DNA from: Paramesorhizobium leguminum
GTDB lineage: Bacteria > Pseudomonadota > Alphaproteobacteria > Rhizobiales > Rhizobiaceae
Direction of reading: 5' to 3'
Length of the DNA: 64,000 nt
Assembly: GCF_003217235.1 (NCBI RefSeq)
Contig: NZ_QJTF01000015.1
Span: 1 to 64,000, forward strand
In this document: piece by piece, positions 35,957-46,916 of the stretch
How the letters are laid out: each line of letters begins with the position of its first letter
How positions within the stretch are numbered: position 1 is the stretch's first letter
Notes under the pieces: generated by a model
What the model was told of the DNA's origin: nothing
The model's input: only the letters and a program-made list of their open reading frames with translations
Databases searched by the model: none
Position numbers and translations under genes: made by a program

Positions 35957-37264
35957 CTAAATCTCGGTGCCTAGCGCCAGTTCGGCTGCACCGTCGCGCT
36001 GGTAGATGTCATCGCGGAAGTGGACGACGCCATCGCCCGTGGACCAGGCGCTGACATAGATGAAATGCACCGGCACCGGATCGGCAAGCTGGATCGGTGT
36101 ATTGACGCCGGCCTTGATCGTCGCCTCGATCGTCTGGCGGTCCCAGCCAGATGTGTTCTTCAACAGCCAGACATCGAGATCCCGCACATTCTGAACGCGA
36201 ACGCAGCCGGAGGAATCGAAGCGCATCAAATTATTGAACAGCGTTTTTTGCGGCGTGTCGTGCATATAGACGGCATGCGCATTATGGAAATTGATCTTGG
36301 TGGAGGACATGGCGTTGATCTTGCCGGGGTCCTGCCGGAACATCAGCTTCACGGCGTCATTGGTGTTCCAGTCAACCGTTTCGGGCGCGACTTCCTGCCC
36401 CTGCCCATCATAAAGACGGATCTTGTTGCGCGTGAGATAGGTCGGGTCCTTGCGCATCAGCGGAATAATGTCTTTTTCGATGATCGATTTCGGGGCCGTC
36501 CAGTAAGGATTGAGGATGACCTCGTGAATCTTCGAAACGAGAAGCGGCGTCTGACGGTCGATCTTGCCGACGACGGCGGTGTGGCGCTGCATCACCCGGC
36601 CATTCTCCACCGCCTCGATCTGCGCGGCGGGGATGTTCACCATGACGAAGCGCGGGTCGGTGATATTGGCGAGTTCGCCCACGCGCTGCAAATTGGTCTG
36701 GAGCTGGCCCAGGCGCACATCGGCGCCGACATTCATGGCTGCGTAGGTGAACTGCCCCATCACACCATCGGCCGGCAGGCCATGGCGGCTCTGGAAGCGC
36801 TTTACCGCCGCATCGACATAGGTGTCGTACGAGTTGGAAAGGCCGGCGCTTTCCGGCAAATCGCCTGAAATCATCAATCGACGGCGCAAGATGGATACGG
36901 CGGGATCGACGGCGCCGAGCCGCAGCTTGGCATTGCCCGGAACCTGTGGCCAGCCACCCTGGGCGGCGATATTGCTGTAAGTGCCGATGGCGGTCTGCAC
37001 GTAGGAAACCGTCGCAGGGCTCATGATGGGCTGGGTCGTGGCCACCTTTTGCGCACCGGCGGCGCGGGCATCGAACTGATCGTTCCAGTTGCCGCGGCGC
37101 GGCGCGGCAAGCACGTCGTTGATGACGGGCTGGGCAAAGGCGCCGCTTGCGAATACCGACAGTCCGGCTGTTGCCGCGCCACGCAGAAACAGGCGGCGAT
37201 CCATTGTGGAAGGTTCAAGGTTCTTTCGCGGGTTTTTCATCGGTGCATTCCCTGGTTTGCTCAT
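35957..37264 (-). CDS. L,D-transpeptidase (YkuD family), LdtP-like
   Basis: 434 residues from ATG 37264 (MSKPGNAP); ATG 37240 is also possible. A twin-arginine-like signal (MDRRLFLRGAATAGLSVFASGAFA, split by RR then hydrophobic core) leads to the periplasm. A peptidoglycan-binding domain (VDAAVKRFQSRHGLPADGVMG) comes before the YkuD domain with the catalytic block HDTPQKTLF ... FDSSGCVRV, Cys in SSGCVRV. It makes 3-3 crosslinks or anchors proteins in the wall. The frame reaches 37408 only through a repeat, which I exclude. The LdtR-like regulator is next to it. Confidence 0.9.
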   Translation of the reverse strand: MSKPGNAPMKNPRKNLEPSTMDRRLFLRGAATAGLSVFASGAFAQPVINDVLAAPRRGNWNDQFDARAAGAQKVATTQPIMSPATVSYVQTAIGTYSNIAAQGGWPQVPGNAKLRLGAVDPAVSILRRRLMISGDLPESAGLSNSYDTYVDAAVKRFQSRHGLPADGVMGQFTYAAMNVGADVRLGQLQTNLQRVGELANITDPRFVMVNIPAAQIEAVENGRVMQRHTAVVGKIDRQTPLLVSKIHEVILNPYWTAPKSIIEKDIIPLMRKDPTYLTRNKIRLYDGQGQEVAPETVDWNTNDAVKLMFRQDPGKINAMSSTKINFHNAHAVYMHDTPQKTLFNNLMRFDSSGCVRVQNVRDLDVWLLKNTSGWDRQTIEATIKAGVNTPIQLADPVPVHFIYVSAWSTGDGVVHFRDDIYQRDGAAELALGTEI

Positions 37265-37276
37265 CTCGTGCCTTCT

Positions 37277-37428
37277 TTGACGCAAGTCCGTTGGAAAAAC
37301 AGTTCCTGCTTTTTCCGGGAAAACCGCTTCACACTTTTCCTGGCCTTGCTTTTTGACGCAAGTCCTCTGGAAAAACAGTTCCTGTTTTTTCCGGGAAAAC
37401 CGCTTCACACTTTTCCTGGCCTTGCTTC
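37277..37428. repeat. Tandem pair of 76-base palindrome-bearing repeats
   Basis: Two head-to-tail copies with a 76-base period (37277-37352 and 37353-37428). Each has GACGCAAGTCC, GGAAAAACAGTTCCTG, and CCGGGAAAACCGCTTCACAC followed by TTTTCCTGGCC. They differ in only a few bases, so the duplication is recent. They lie just upstream of the L,D-transpeptidase start and probably displace or contain its promoter. Rest of the gap to 37650 holds nothing I can name. Confidence 0.75.
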
Positions 37429-37650
37429 ACTCTCTCCAGCGTCCGTCCCAATTTCGAGTTCGTAAAGTACGAGGAATAGCGTTAACAAAAGACAACTTTC
37501 CCTGCCGCGTACCACTCGGAACGCGCGATACAAACTCACCCCGTTAGCTGATTGCGGAGCTTTCCGCTTGGTTAGCTCATCAGGCCCGCGTTTATGGCTT
37601 AATCATGTCTAGCCAAGCGCCCGCAAGCGCGAAATGGACACGCCAATAGC

Positions 37651-37681
37651 AAAAAGGCCGGCATCGCTGCCGGACTTTTTG
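37651..37681 (-). terminator. Rho-independent terminator of the MarR-type gene
   Basis: Read on the - strand: AAAAAGTCCGGCAGCGATGC then CGGCCTTTTT. GTCCGGCAGC / GCCGGCC stem with a short loop and a T run, directly after the gene ending at 37705. Confidence 0.8.
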
Positions 37682-37704
37682 GGGATGTGACGTTTGTGCA
37701 ACAA

Positions 37705-38220
37705 TTACATGCGGTAGGCGATGGAGTCATTCCAGAAGCGATCAAGACGCTGCAGAGACTTGTTCATATTCTGGAACTCTTCGGCGCGGATGCCGCCGAC
37801 CTGCTCGATCGAGGCAACGTGGCGCTCGTAGAGACCGGCGACCAGCTCGGCAATCTCGGCGCCTTTCGGCGTCAGGCTGATGCGCACCGAGCGGCGATCG
37901 ACGCGGGAAGGCCGGTGATGAATGAAGCCCATATCGACGAGCTTCTTCAGATTGTAGGAGACATTCGAACCGAGATAGTAACCACGGCTGCGCAACTCGC
38001 CCGCCGTCAACTCGGCATTGCCGATGTTGAAGAGCAGCAACGCCTGCACGGCGTTGATATCGCTGCGGCCATTGCGGTCGAACTCATCCTTGACCACGTC
38101 GAGCAGACGGCGATGCAGGCGCTCCACAAGCTGCAAGGCTTCAAGATAAAGGGTGCGGAGTGCGGTTTCTTCATTATGCGAACGCGCTTCCGCGCCCGTC
38201 TTGCGCTGTGTGTTGATCAT
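37705..38220 (-). CDS. ldtR: MarR-family regulator, LdtR-like
   Basis: 171 residues. The winged helix reads SDINAVQALLLFNIGNAELTAGELRSRGYYLGSNVSYNLKKLVDMGF, then the wing HHRPSRVDRRSVRISLTPKG. The N-terminal helices are long (TALRTLYLEALQLVERLHRRLLDVVKDEF). In Liberibacter and other Rhizobiales the MarR protein LdtR lies beside and activates the L,D-transpeptidase ldtP in osmotic stress; the neighbour 440 bases downstream is such a transpeptidase, which supports the name. The ATG at 38220 follows GAGAGG; the frame opens at 38274. Confidence 0.82.
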   Translation of the reverse strand: MINTQRKTGAEARSHNEETALRTLYLEALQLVERLHRRLLDVVKDEFDRNGRSDINAVQALLLFNIGNAELTAGELRSRGYYLGSNVSYNLKKLVDMGFIHHRPSRVDRRSVRISLTPKGAEIAELVAGLYERHVASIEQVGGIRAEEFQNMNKSLQRLDRFWNDSIAYRM

Positions 38221-38419
38221 CGTATTAGCCTCTCTGTTGTGTCGGTGTTTTTTCCTCACCGTTGAGAGAGACAATAACGCTCATGCATAAAATTCGAATT
38301 AAAACACAGACTTAACAGTAGCTTACCAAAGAAGAAGCAGTTTCTAGCTTAATAAATTACTTATGAGGCATAAATGCTCGGGTCGCCAGGGCGGGCTTTT
38401 CAGGCCTTTTTTGCCGGGC

Positions 38420-38842
38420 TTATCTCCTTCGGCGCTCCCGCCCCTGGAGGAAGATTATTGCGCGAAACGCGATATAGACCGTCAGGATCAGAAGATTGGT
38501 AATGCCCACCATGGGCTTGGCGGCGAATATGCGTTCGAAGACCGTATACATCGCCGTTTCCACCAGCGCGGCGCCGAACCAGACAACGGGGCCCCACGGC
38601 GCGCGCATCCAGAGACCGGATGCGGCCACCGGAAACAGGATCGCCAGCGAAACGGCTGCCGTCTGCCATTGCCAGGGCATCAGGTCGAAGCGCCAGAGCA
38701 TACCCTGATGCAGGCCGATGAGCCTTATCCAATAGGAGAGGCCAAGCGCCAGACAGTAGATCGACAATAGCCGCATGAACCAGACGAAGCCGGTTTCGGC
38801 GAGCGAGGGCTCGATGCGCTGACGCAGTTGCTCTTCCATCAT
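38420..38842 (-). CDS. Small inner-membrane protein (DUF6163-like)
   Basis: 140 residues with four membrane segments (about 19-40, 58-80, 86-104 and 111-130). A short basic tail GRERRRR points to the cytoplasm. In Brucella-type genomes a protein of this kind lies between the hydratase-family gene and ldtR, and I assign it to DUF6163 from memory of that context. Its ATG overlaps the stop of the upstream hydrolase gene (ATGA), so it is translationally coupled with it. Function unknown. Confidence 0.65.
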   Translation of the reverse strand: MMEEQLRQRIEPSLAETGFVWFMRLLSIYCLALGLSYWIRLIGLHQGMLWRFDLMPWQWQTAAVSLAILFPVAASGLWMRAPWGPVVWFGAALVETAMYTVFERIFAAKPMVGITNLLILTVYIAFRAIIFLQGRERRRR

Positions 38843-39894
38843 GGCAAGGTCAGTTCCTTATCTCCAAGTTGCACGAAATAGGCGTCCACGTCGCTCGTGC
38901 GGACATCCTTCAGCTTTGCGGGTTTCCACCGGGGCATCCCGTCCTTGTCGATCAGCACAGCGCGCACACCCTCATAAAAATCATGGCTCTCAAGCATCCG
39001 GTTCAGGATGCGATAATCCATTTTCATGCAATCATCCATGGAAAGCGCCCTGCCCTCCCGCATTTGCCGGAAAGTGACATATAAACTTGTCGGTGAGCGG
39101 CTTTTCATGCGTTTCAGAATGCCTTCAGCCGAGGCGCTGCCGTTTGCGGCCTTGCCCGCCAATTCAAAGATGCAGTCTTCAAGCGTCGGCGCGGCGAAGC
39201 ATTGTGCAATCAGATCTATTGTCTCGATATCCGTCTCGAAATCGGGATTTGCCGTATTTACGAAAGCCGCATCGGCATCACCCGTCTCGATGAGCAAAGC
39301 GCGGATGCGTTCAATCTCGGCGGCGACGACTGCGTGGGTTGCGATGCCGGTGTTAAGGCAATCGCCCCAGCGTATCCTGTTGCCCGTGAGTGCCAGATAA
39401 ATGCCGAAATGACCCGGCAAATGGGGGAGGAAAGCGCTCGTCCCAACATCAGGAAAGAAGCCTATGCCGGTTTCCGGCATGGCGAACAGCGTGTTTTCGG
39501 TAACGACGCGGTGAGAGCCATGGATGGAAATGCCTGCGCCGCCGCCCATGACGATACCGTCGAGAAAGGCGATGCAGGGCTTGGAATAGCGTTTGATTTG
39601 GGCGTTGAGCCGGTATTCTTCCGCGAAAAAGCGATAGGATGGATTACCCTCGCGACCCGCCTTATAAACGGCCGCAACATCACCACCGGCGCAGAAGGCC
39701 CTTTCCTCGCCTTCGACGATGACGCAAGCGACCTGGGGCTCGGCCTCCCAGGCGGTGAGTGCGCGCCGTATCGCCGTCACCATGCCATGCGTCAACGCAT
39801 TGAGCGCAGTTGGGCGCGTCAGGCGGATAAGCCCGGCGAATCCCTTGCGTTCAAAAATGACTTCGCCGCCACCGCCAAAATCGACTTCCACCAC
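38839..39894 (-). CDS. Enoyl-CoA hydratase/isomerase family, 3-hydroxyisobutyryl-CoA hydrolase-like
   Basis: 351 residues, longer than simple hydratases and typical of the HIBCH group. The oxyanion hole lies in ERAFCAGGDVAAV and MGGGAGISIHGSHRV, and the catalytic acids in MPETGIGFFPDVGTSAF. The C-terminal part (SPTSLYVTFRQMREG, then DFYEGVRAVLIDKD) is HIBCH-specific. It releases 3-hydroxyisobutyrate in valine breakdown. The four-base overlap with the membrane protein suggests an operon. Confidence 0.88.
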   Translation of the reverse strand: MVEVDFGGGGEVIFERKGFAGLIRLTRPTALNALTHGMVTAIRRALTAWEAEPQVACVIVEGEERAFCAGGDVAAVYKAGREGNPSYRFFAEEYRLNAQIKRYSKPCIAFLDGIVMGGGAGISIHGSHRVVTENTLFAMPETGIGFFPDVGTSAFLPHLPGHFGIYLALTGNRIRWGDCLNTGIATHAVVAAEIERIRALLIETGDADAAFVNTANPDFETDIETIDLIAQCFAAPTLEDCIFELAGKAANGSASAEGILKRMKSRSPTSLYVTFRQMREGRALSMDDCMKMDYRILNRMLESHDFYEGVRAVLIDKDGMPRWKPAKLKDVRTSDVDAYFVQLGDKELTLP

Positions 39895-39912
39895 CCGCCT
39901 CCCAAGCGCAGT

Positions 39913-40030
39913 TGCCCCTCACCCTTACCCTCTCCCCGCAAGCGGGGCGAGGGGGACCTCGACGTTGCCCCCTCTTCCTTCTCCCCGTTCTTCACGGGGA
40001 GAAGGTGCCGGCAGGCGGATGAGGGGCATT
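39913..40030. repeat. GC-rich long inverted repeat
   Basis: GCCCCTCACCCTTACCCTCT... on the left pairs with the ...GGCGGATGAGGGGC end on the right, and TCTCCCCGCAAGCGGGGCGA forms an internal hairpin. The same leading sequence recurs at 61333, so it is a dispersed family. It lies between two divergent genes. Confidence 0.6.
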
Positions 40031-40143
40031 CCAAACGCTAGGGGTAAAAAGGGAAACCCGCCGCGTCAATGCCGCGCGGGGCAAGTAACTTGGTTTCGCC
40101 ATCCTTGCCGTGATAAACCCTTGTTAACACCTCGCGGGAGACC

Positions 40144-41187
40144 ATGATGAACAAGCCTTTTTCCCAAATCCGCCAGAGCGAAACGAGCCGCAGCGTCGAT
40201 GAGATTACGCGCGGGCGCCGTTTGAGGCGGATGCGCAAGGCGGATTGGTCGCGCAGGCTGGTACAGGAGAATCGCCTCACGGTGGATGACCTGATCTGGC
40301 CGATATTCCTTTGCGAGGGCGAAAATTACAGCGAGACAATCACCGCAATGCCCGGCGTCGAGCGCTATTCGGTGGATAGGGCGGTGCGGCAGGCGAAAAA
40401 GGCGGCAAAGCTGGGCATTCCGGCAATCGCGCCCTTCCCGCGCGAGAATGCCGACTTCAAGGATTTGACCGGCTCCCATGTCGCCAGCCCGGACAATCTC
40501 ATCAACCGCTTCGTACGCGCGGTTAAAAAGGAAGTACCTGAGATCGGCGTGATCACCGACGCGGCGCTCGATCCGTTCACCACCCATGGCCATGACGGCA
40601 TCCTGCGCGACGGCATTATCGTCAACGACGAATCGGTGGAGATGATCGTGCGTGGCGCGCTGAGCCAGGCGGAGGCAGGAGCCGACATCATCGCCCCCTC
40701 CGACATGATGGACGGGCGTATCGGCGCGATCCGGGAGGCGCTCGACAGCAATGGGTTCCAAGACGTCGCGATCATGTCCTATGCGACGAAATTCGCCTCC
40801 GCCTTCTATGGCCCCTACCGGGAGGCCATCGGCACATCAGGCCTGCTGAAAGGCGACAAGAAGACCTATTACATCGACCCGGCCAACAGCGACGAGGCGA
40901 TCCGCGAGGCGGAACAGGACCTTCTCGAAGGGGCTGACATGATCATGGTCAAGCCGGGCCTCCCGTATCTCGACATTGCCCGCCGCCTCAAGGACACCTT
41001 CGCCATGCCGACCTATGTCTATCAGGTTTCGGGCGAGTACTCTATGATCAAGGCCGCCGCCGCCAATGGCTGGATCGATGGAGACAAGGTAATGATGGAA
41101 AGCCTGCTCGCCTTCAAGCGTGCAGGATGCGACGGCATTTTGACCTATTTCGCGATCGAGGTCGCGGAAAAGCTCGGACAAAAATAA
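40144..41187 (+). CDS. hemB: Delta-aminolevulinic acid dehydratase (porphobilinogen synthase)
   Basis: 347 residues. It condenses two aminolevulinates to porphobilinogen in heme and cobalamin synthesis. The two Schiff-base lysines are in MSYATKFASAFYGP and MIMVKPGLPYLD. The metal loop is aspartate-rich (ITDAALDPFTTHGHDG) instead of the zinc cysteine triad D-x-C-x-C-x-Y-T-x-HGHC-G, so this enzyme should use Mg rather than Zn, as in many Rhizobiales and Pseudomonas. ATG 40144 and 40147 are adjacent; either may be used (GGGAGACC upstream). Confidence 0.95.
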   Translation: MMNKPFSQIRQSETSRSVDEITRGRRLRRMRKADWSRRLVQENRLTVDDLIWPIFLCEGENYSETITAMPGVERYSVDRAVRQAKKAAKLGIPAIAPFPRENADFKDLTGSHVASPDNLINRFVRAVKKEVPEIGVITDAALDPFTTHGHDGILRDGIIVNDESVEMIVRGALSQAEAGADIIAPSDMMDGRIGAIREALDSNGFQDVAIMSYATKFASAFYGPYREAIGTSGLLKGDKKTYYIDPANSDEAIREAEQDLLEGADMIMVKPGLPYLDIARRLKDTFAMPTYVYQVSGEYSMIKAAAANGWIDGDKVMMESLLAFKRAGCDGILTYFAIEVAEKLGQK

Positions 41188-41259
41188 GGTATTCTTGAAA
41201 AAGGTCGCTCACTATCCCATTTTCCTTTCACAATGGAGTGACCTGACGGGAAAACTGCG

Positions 41260-41730
41260 ATGACCGACAATGTATTGCATGGCGAAATCATCCCTTCGCA
41301 ACGTGACGACTGGCGCCTTTATCAGGGCGTCCGGACCCGCCGGATATTCGCATTCCTGATTGATTACCTGCTGGTTCTGCTGCTTTGCATTCCCGTGGCC
41401 GTCGTCATCGCCGTTCTGGGCGTGGCGACGCTAGGCCTGGGCTGGATGCTTTACGGCATCATGTTCCCGCTCGTCGCGCTTGGCTACGTCGCCACGACCT
41501 TGGGCGGAAGGCGCCAGGCGACCAAGGGAATGCAGATGATGGATATCAAGCTGGAGCGGCTCGATGGCCGGCCCGTCGACGGTATGCTGGCGATGGTGCA
41601 TACGGTGCTGTTCTGGGCTGGAAACGTGATCTTGACGCCGCTGATCCTGCTGGCGACCCTGTTTCTCGACCGCAAACGGACCGTGCATGACATGCTGCTG
41701 GGGACGGTCGTAGTCCGCGCCGATCGCTGA
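41260..41730 (+). CDS. RDD-family membrane protein
   Basis: 156 residues. The RDD domain starts RTRRIFAFLIDYLLVLLLCIP (the R...D pair) with three to four membrane segments, and ends TLFLDRKRTVHDMLLGTVVV with the conserved HD. Function is unknown; some RDD proteins are thought to be transporters. It lies between hemB and bpt, same strand, as in Brucella. Confidence 0.85.
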   Translation: MTDNVLHGEIIPSQRDDWRLYQGVRTRRIFAFLIDYLLVLLLCIPVAVVIAVLGVATLGLGWMLYGIMFPLVALGYVATTLGGRRQATKGMQMMDIKLERLDGRPVDGMLAMVHTVLFWAGNVILTPLILLATLFLDRKRTVHDMLLGTVVVRADR

Positions 41731-41838
41731 CGAAGAATAATTATTTCAGGAATCAAAAAGCATGGCCCGTTGATTCCTATTGACGTTTTGGGCAAGCGAA
41801 GTTCATGCTAAGGTAAATTGGCATGGGCCGAATGTCGA

Positions 41839-42579
41839 ATGACGCACCAACCGCAGCAATCACCGCAGTTTTTCTTGACCGCTCCTTCGAGCTGTCCCTA
41901 CCTTGAGGGCCAGTACGAGCGAAAAGTCTTCACGCATCTGGTCGGCGACAAGGCGAACGAACTCAACGACCTCCTGACGCAGGGCGGCTTCCGCCGGTCG
42001 CAGAACATCGCCTACCGGCCGGCCTGCGAAACCTGCCGCGCATGCGTGTCCGTGCGCATCCTCGCGAACGAATTTGCAATGACCCGCTCGATGCGGCGGG
42101 TATGGAACCGCAACACCGATCTGGTCAGCCATAGCCACAAGGCGGAGCCCTCCACCGAGCAATATTCGCTCTTCCGCACCTATCTCGACGCTCGCCATCG
42201 CAAGGGGGGCATGTCGGACATGAGCGTTCTCGATTATGCGATGATGGTGGAAGACACGCATGTCGACACGCAGATCATCGAATATCGCCGGCGGGAGCCC
42301 ATCGGTAGCCAGAAAAGCGAAGGTGAACTCATCGCGGTCGCGCTGACCGACGTGATGTCGGACGGGCTGTCGATGGTTTATTCCTTCTTCGATCCCGCTC
42401 TCACCGAGCGCTCGCTCGGCACGTTCCTTATCCTCGACCACATCCAGCGCGCAGTGAGGCTGGGGCTGCCGCATGTCTATCTGGGCTATTGGGTCGATGG
42501 CTCGCAAAAGATGCAGTATAAAATCCGTTTCAAGCCGCAGGAGCATTTGGGCCCGAAAGGGTGGGAGCGGAGGGAGTGA
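41839..42579 (+). CDS. bpt: Aspartate/glutamate leucyltransferase Bpt
   Basis: 246 residues. It transfers leucine from tRNA to proteins with N-terminal Asp or Glu, marking them for the N-degron (ClpAPS) route. The N-terminal Cys cluster is present ([29 protein letters not shown]) and the C-terminal blocks [44 protein letters not shown] are characteristic. The frame opens at 41818; ATG 41839 ([14 protein letters not shown]) is the family start. The last codons (GGAGTGA) are the first unit of the octamer-arm element that follows. Confidence 0.94.
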   Translation: MTHQPQQSPQFFLTAPSSCPYLEGQYERKVFTHLVGDKANELNDLLTQGGFRRSQNIAYRPACETCRACVSVRILANEFAMTRSMRRVWNRNTDLVSHSHKAEPSTEQYSLFRTYLDARHRKGGMSDMSVLDYAMMVEDTHVDTQIIEYRRREPIGSQKSEGELIAVALTDVMSDGLSMVYSFFDPALTERSLGTFLILDHIQRAVRLGLPHVYLGYWVDGSQKMQYKIRFKPQEHLGPKGWERRE

Positions 42580-43031
42580 GGGCAGTAGGGCAGTAGGGCA
42601 GTAGGGCAGTAGGGGAAAAGTCTGGGGGAAGCACCTTGTCCGTCAATTCATTTCGCGACCTTTTGGTCTGGCAGCAGGCGATGGATTTGGTGATGGCTAT
42701 TTATAAACTAACCAATTCCTGGCCCAAAGAAGAAATTTATGGCTTAACAAGCCAAATACGCCGTGCCGCCGTATCTGTTCCTGCCAACATCGCAGAAGGG
42801 TTTGGCCGGGAAAATCGCGGCTCCTATCAGCAATTTCTGCGTATCGCACAAGGCTCGCTGAAAGAACTAGAAACGCACCTGTTAATTGCCGAACGGCTTG
42901 GCTTCTCTCAAAAAGAGACAATCAAATCGATAGAGGTAATGAGCGAAAGCGTCGGAAAACTCCTGCGGCTCTTAATCCGCAAGCTCTCCCTTCCTTAACA
43001 TACTGCCCTACTGCCTTACTGCCCTATTGCC

Positions 43032-43033
<2 letters not shown>
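42571..43033. mobile_element. Octamer-arm element with four-helix-bundle cargo gene
   Basis: Left arm: four perfect tandem AGGGCAGT units (42579-42610), preceded by AGGGAGTG (42571-42578) and followed by AGGGGAAAAG. Right arm: ACTGCCCT, ACTGCCTT, ACTGCCCT, ATTGCCTT (43002-43033), the reverse complement of the unit, led by AACATACTGCC. Between them lies the gene 42636-42998. The left arm starts on the last codons of bpt and the right arm ends on the parC stop codon, so the insert exactly fills the space between two converging genes. No transposase is present. AGGGCAGT is the unit of the Brucella HOOF-Print variable repeats. Confidence 0.65.
42636..42998 (+). CDS. Four-helix-bundle protein (23S intervening-sequence / S23 family)
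   Basis: 120 residues. The family pattern is clear: FRDLLVWQQAMDLVMAIYKLT near the start, then LTSQIRRAAVSVPANIAEGFG and FLRIAQGSLKELETHLLIAERLG. Relatives are coded by intervening sequences in 23S rRNA genes and by the Avd accessory of diversity-generating retroelements. The start is TTG at 42636, with GGGGGAAG at the right distance; the first in-frame ATG would cut into the conserved part. GC is about 47% (142 of 300 bases counted by hand, 42661-42960), below the flanking genes. It lies inside inverted octamer arms, which marks it as acquired. Confidence 0.8.
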   Translation: MSVNSFRDLLVWQQAMDLVMAIYKLTNSWPKEEIYGLTSQIRRAAVSVPANIAEGFGRENRGSYQQFLRIAQGSLKELETHLLIAERLGFSQKETIKSIEVMSESVGKLLRLLIRKLSLP

Positions 43034-45284
<2,251 letters not shown>

Positions 45285-45452
45285 AGGGTGGAATTAGCAA
45301 GCGGGTGATTCTACGGCAAGTAAATATGGCCTGAACACGTGGCTAAATATGGCAAAACCGCATGGCGTGCCCCATATTTTCCGCATATTCGTAATCCATC
45401 TGAACTGGAAACCAATTCTGATTCCAGGCCCATCCAATAACGAGGAATTCCA

Positions 45453-46652
45453 ATGCCCGTCACACCTGAGCTGAAATCAACGGCGCGCACCTTGATGGCG
45501 GCATCAGCGCTGTCGCTGCTGATGGCCGGATCAGCCTTCGCGTTCGACGGCAATGCCGTAGCGGAACGCATGAAGGAAGACTATGCGGCGCAAGGCGGAC
45601 AGCTTGATTATCAGAGCGTGGAAACCCAAGGCTCGACGGTGATCCTGAAGAATTCATCCGTGACGATGCCCGGCGCCAAGAAAGAAGAAAAGCCCTTCGA
45701 TCTGGGCGACATCACGCTCAACGACGTTACGGACGCCGCCGATGGGGGCTACGATATCGGGCGGGCAAGCGTGCCGAACATGAATTTCCCGATGGCAGGA
45801 ATGAGCATGTCGGCAAAAGGCGTGGAGATGGACAAGCTGCATCTTGCTCCCAAGGTTTCGACTGATCCGCTCGCCAACTTCCTTTATTATCAAAAGGCCA
45901 AGATCGATGAGATAGCAATCACGGAGGATGGCAAGCAGATCGCCACGTTCAAGGATATCGTGACCACCGCCTCTCCCTACAAGGCAGGCAGCCCTATCGA
46001 TTATAGCTGGGACGTGGCCAAGGTCGATATTGATGTGAGCGCGGCCAAGCCATCGGAAATGACCAAGACGATCGAGGCGCTGGGCTACAAACAAATCACC
46101 GGCAATATCGTCTCTAAGGGAAGTTGGTCACCGGACGGGCGCCTCAAGCTTGATAAGTTCGATCTCACCATGGATCAGGGCGGCAAACTCGGCATGACGT
46201 TCGATATCGGCGGCTATACGCTCGATTTCATCAAGGAGACGCAGGAAGCGCAGGCGGCGCTCGCGGTAAACCAAGATAAAAACACCGGGCACCTGGCAAT
46301 GCTCGGCCTCATCCAGCAATTGACGGTCAATGGCGCGTCCATCCGCTTCGATGACGTGTCGCTCACCGGCAAGGTTCTGGATTATTACGCCAAGAAGCAG
46401 GGTTCGGATCGCTCGACCATAGTCAACCAGACGAAGGCGGTGCTGCCATTCCTCGCGGGGCAATTGAAGAACGCCGCCTTCGCAAGTCAGGTGACGCAGG
46501 CGGTTGGCGCCTATCTCGACAACCCGAAGTCGCTGGAAATCCGTGCCGTGCCATCTTCTCCGGTTCCGGTTGCAGTGTTGATGGCGACTGGCACGGCCCA
46601 GCCGGAACGGCTGCCTGATGTGCTGGGCGTGACGGTGACAGCGAACAAGTAG
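45453..46652 (+). CDS. Exported protein of unknown function
   Basis: 399 residues. A cleavable signal peptide (LMAASALSLLMAGSAFA, cut after AFA near 29) precedes a soluble body rich in beta-strand patterns (VILKNSSVTMPGAK, DLGDITLNDVT, LDKFDLTMDQGGKLGMTFDI, ASIRFDDVSLTGKVLDYYAKK). The repeated short strand blocks resemble DUF945/AsmA-like periplasmic proteins, but I do not recognise the family. It is divergent from parC with 168 bases between, and ends before the 46.7-kb inverted repeat. Start chosen at ATG 45453 after AACGAGGAATTCC. Confidence 0.7.
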   Translation: MPVTPELKSTARTLMAASALSLLMAGSAFAFDGNAVAERMKEDYAAQGGQLDYQSVETQGSTVILKNSSVTMPGAKKEEKPFDLGDITLNDVTDAADGGYDIGRASVPNMNFPMAGMSMSAKGVEMDKLHLAPKVSTDPLANFLYYQKAKIDEIAITEDGKQIATFKDIVTTASPYKAGSPIDYSWDVAKVDIDVSAAKPSEMTKTIEALGYKQITGNIVSKGSWSPDGRLKLDKFDLTMDQGGKLGMTFDIGGYTLDFIKETQEAQAALAVNQDKNTGHLAMLGLIQQLTVNGASIRFDDVSLTGKVLDYYAKKQGSDRSTIVNQTKAVLPFLAGQLKNAAFASQVTQAVGAYLDNPKSLEIRAVPSSPVPVAVLMATGTAQPERLPDVLGVTVTANK

Positions 46653-46704
46653 GACGAGGAACTTCATCATCCTCGCCTTTGGCGGAAGCGCCCTGCCTGC
46701 TTTA

Positions 46705-46857
46705 GCGCCCTCCTTCCCCCTTGCGGGGAAGGAGCCCGCGTTAGCGGGCGGATGGGGGTGGTGACGTATGCGCCACGGTCTTCAGCAGAGACGCAAACGT
46801 CACTACCCCCACCCGACCCTTCGGGCCACCCTCCCCGCAAGGGGGAGGGAAGGGCGC
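46705..46857. repeat. GC-rich long inverted repeat
   Basis: Left arm GCGCCCTCCTTCCCCCTTGC... pairs with the right arm, which ends GGGGGAGGGAAGGGCGC; in both, short hairpins (CCCGCGTTAGCGGG, CCCTTCGGG) lie inside. The arms match those at 23286-23433 in inverted order, so the two are copies of one family. Confidence 0.65.
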
Positions 46858-46916
46858 GAGCCTTTCTCCGGCAGGGCAGAGAAGACTGTCCAGCCGGCAC
46901 TTTCAAATAATAGGCC

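Noticed and set aside
37265-37408. N-terminal extension of the L,D-transpeptidase (48 residues)
   Set aside because: It is translated from the tandem 76-base repeats and would precede the signal peptide.
42579-42610. Tandem AGGGCAGT array as a CRISPR
   Set aside because: Unit is 8 bases with no spacers and no cas genes are near.
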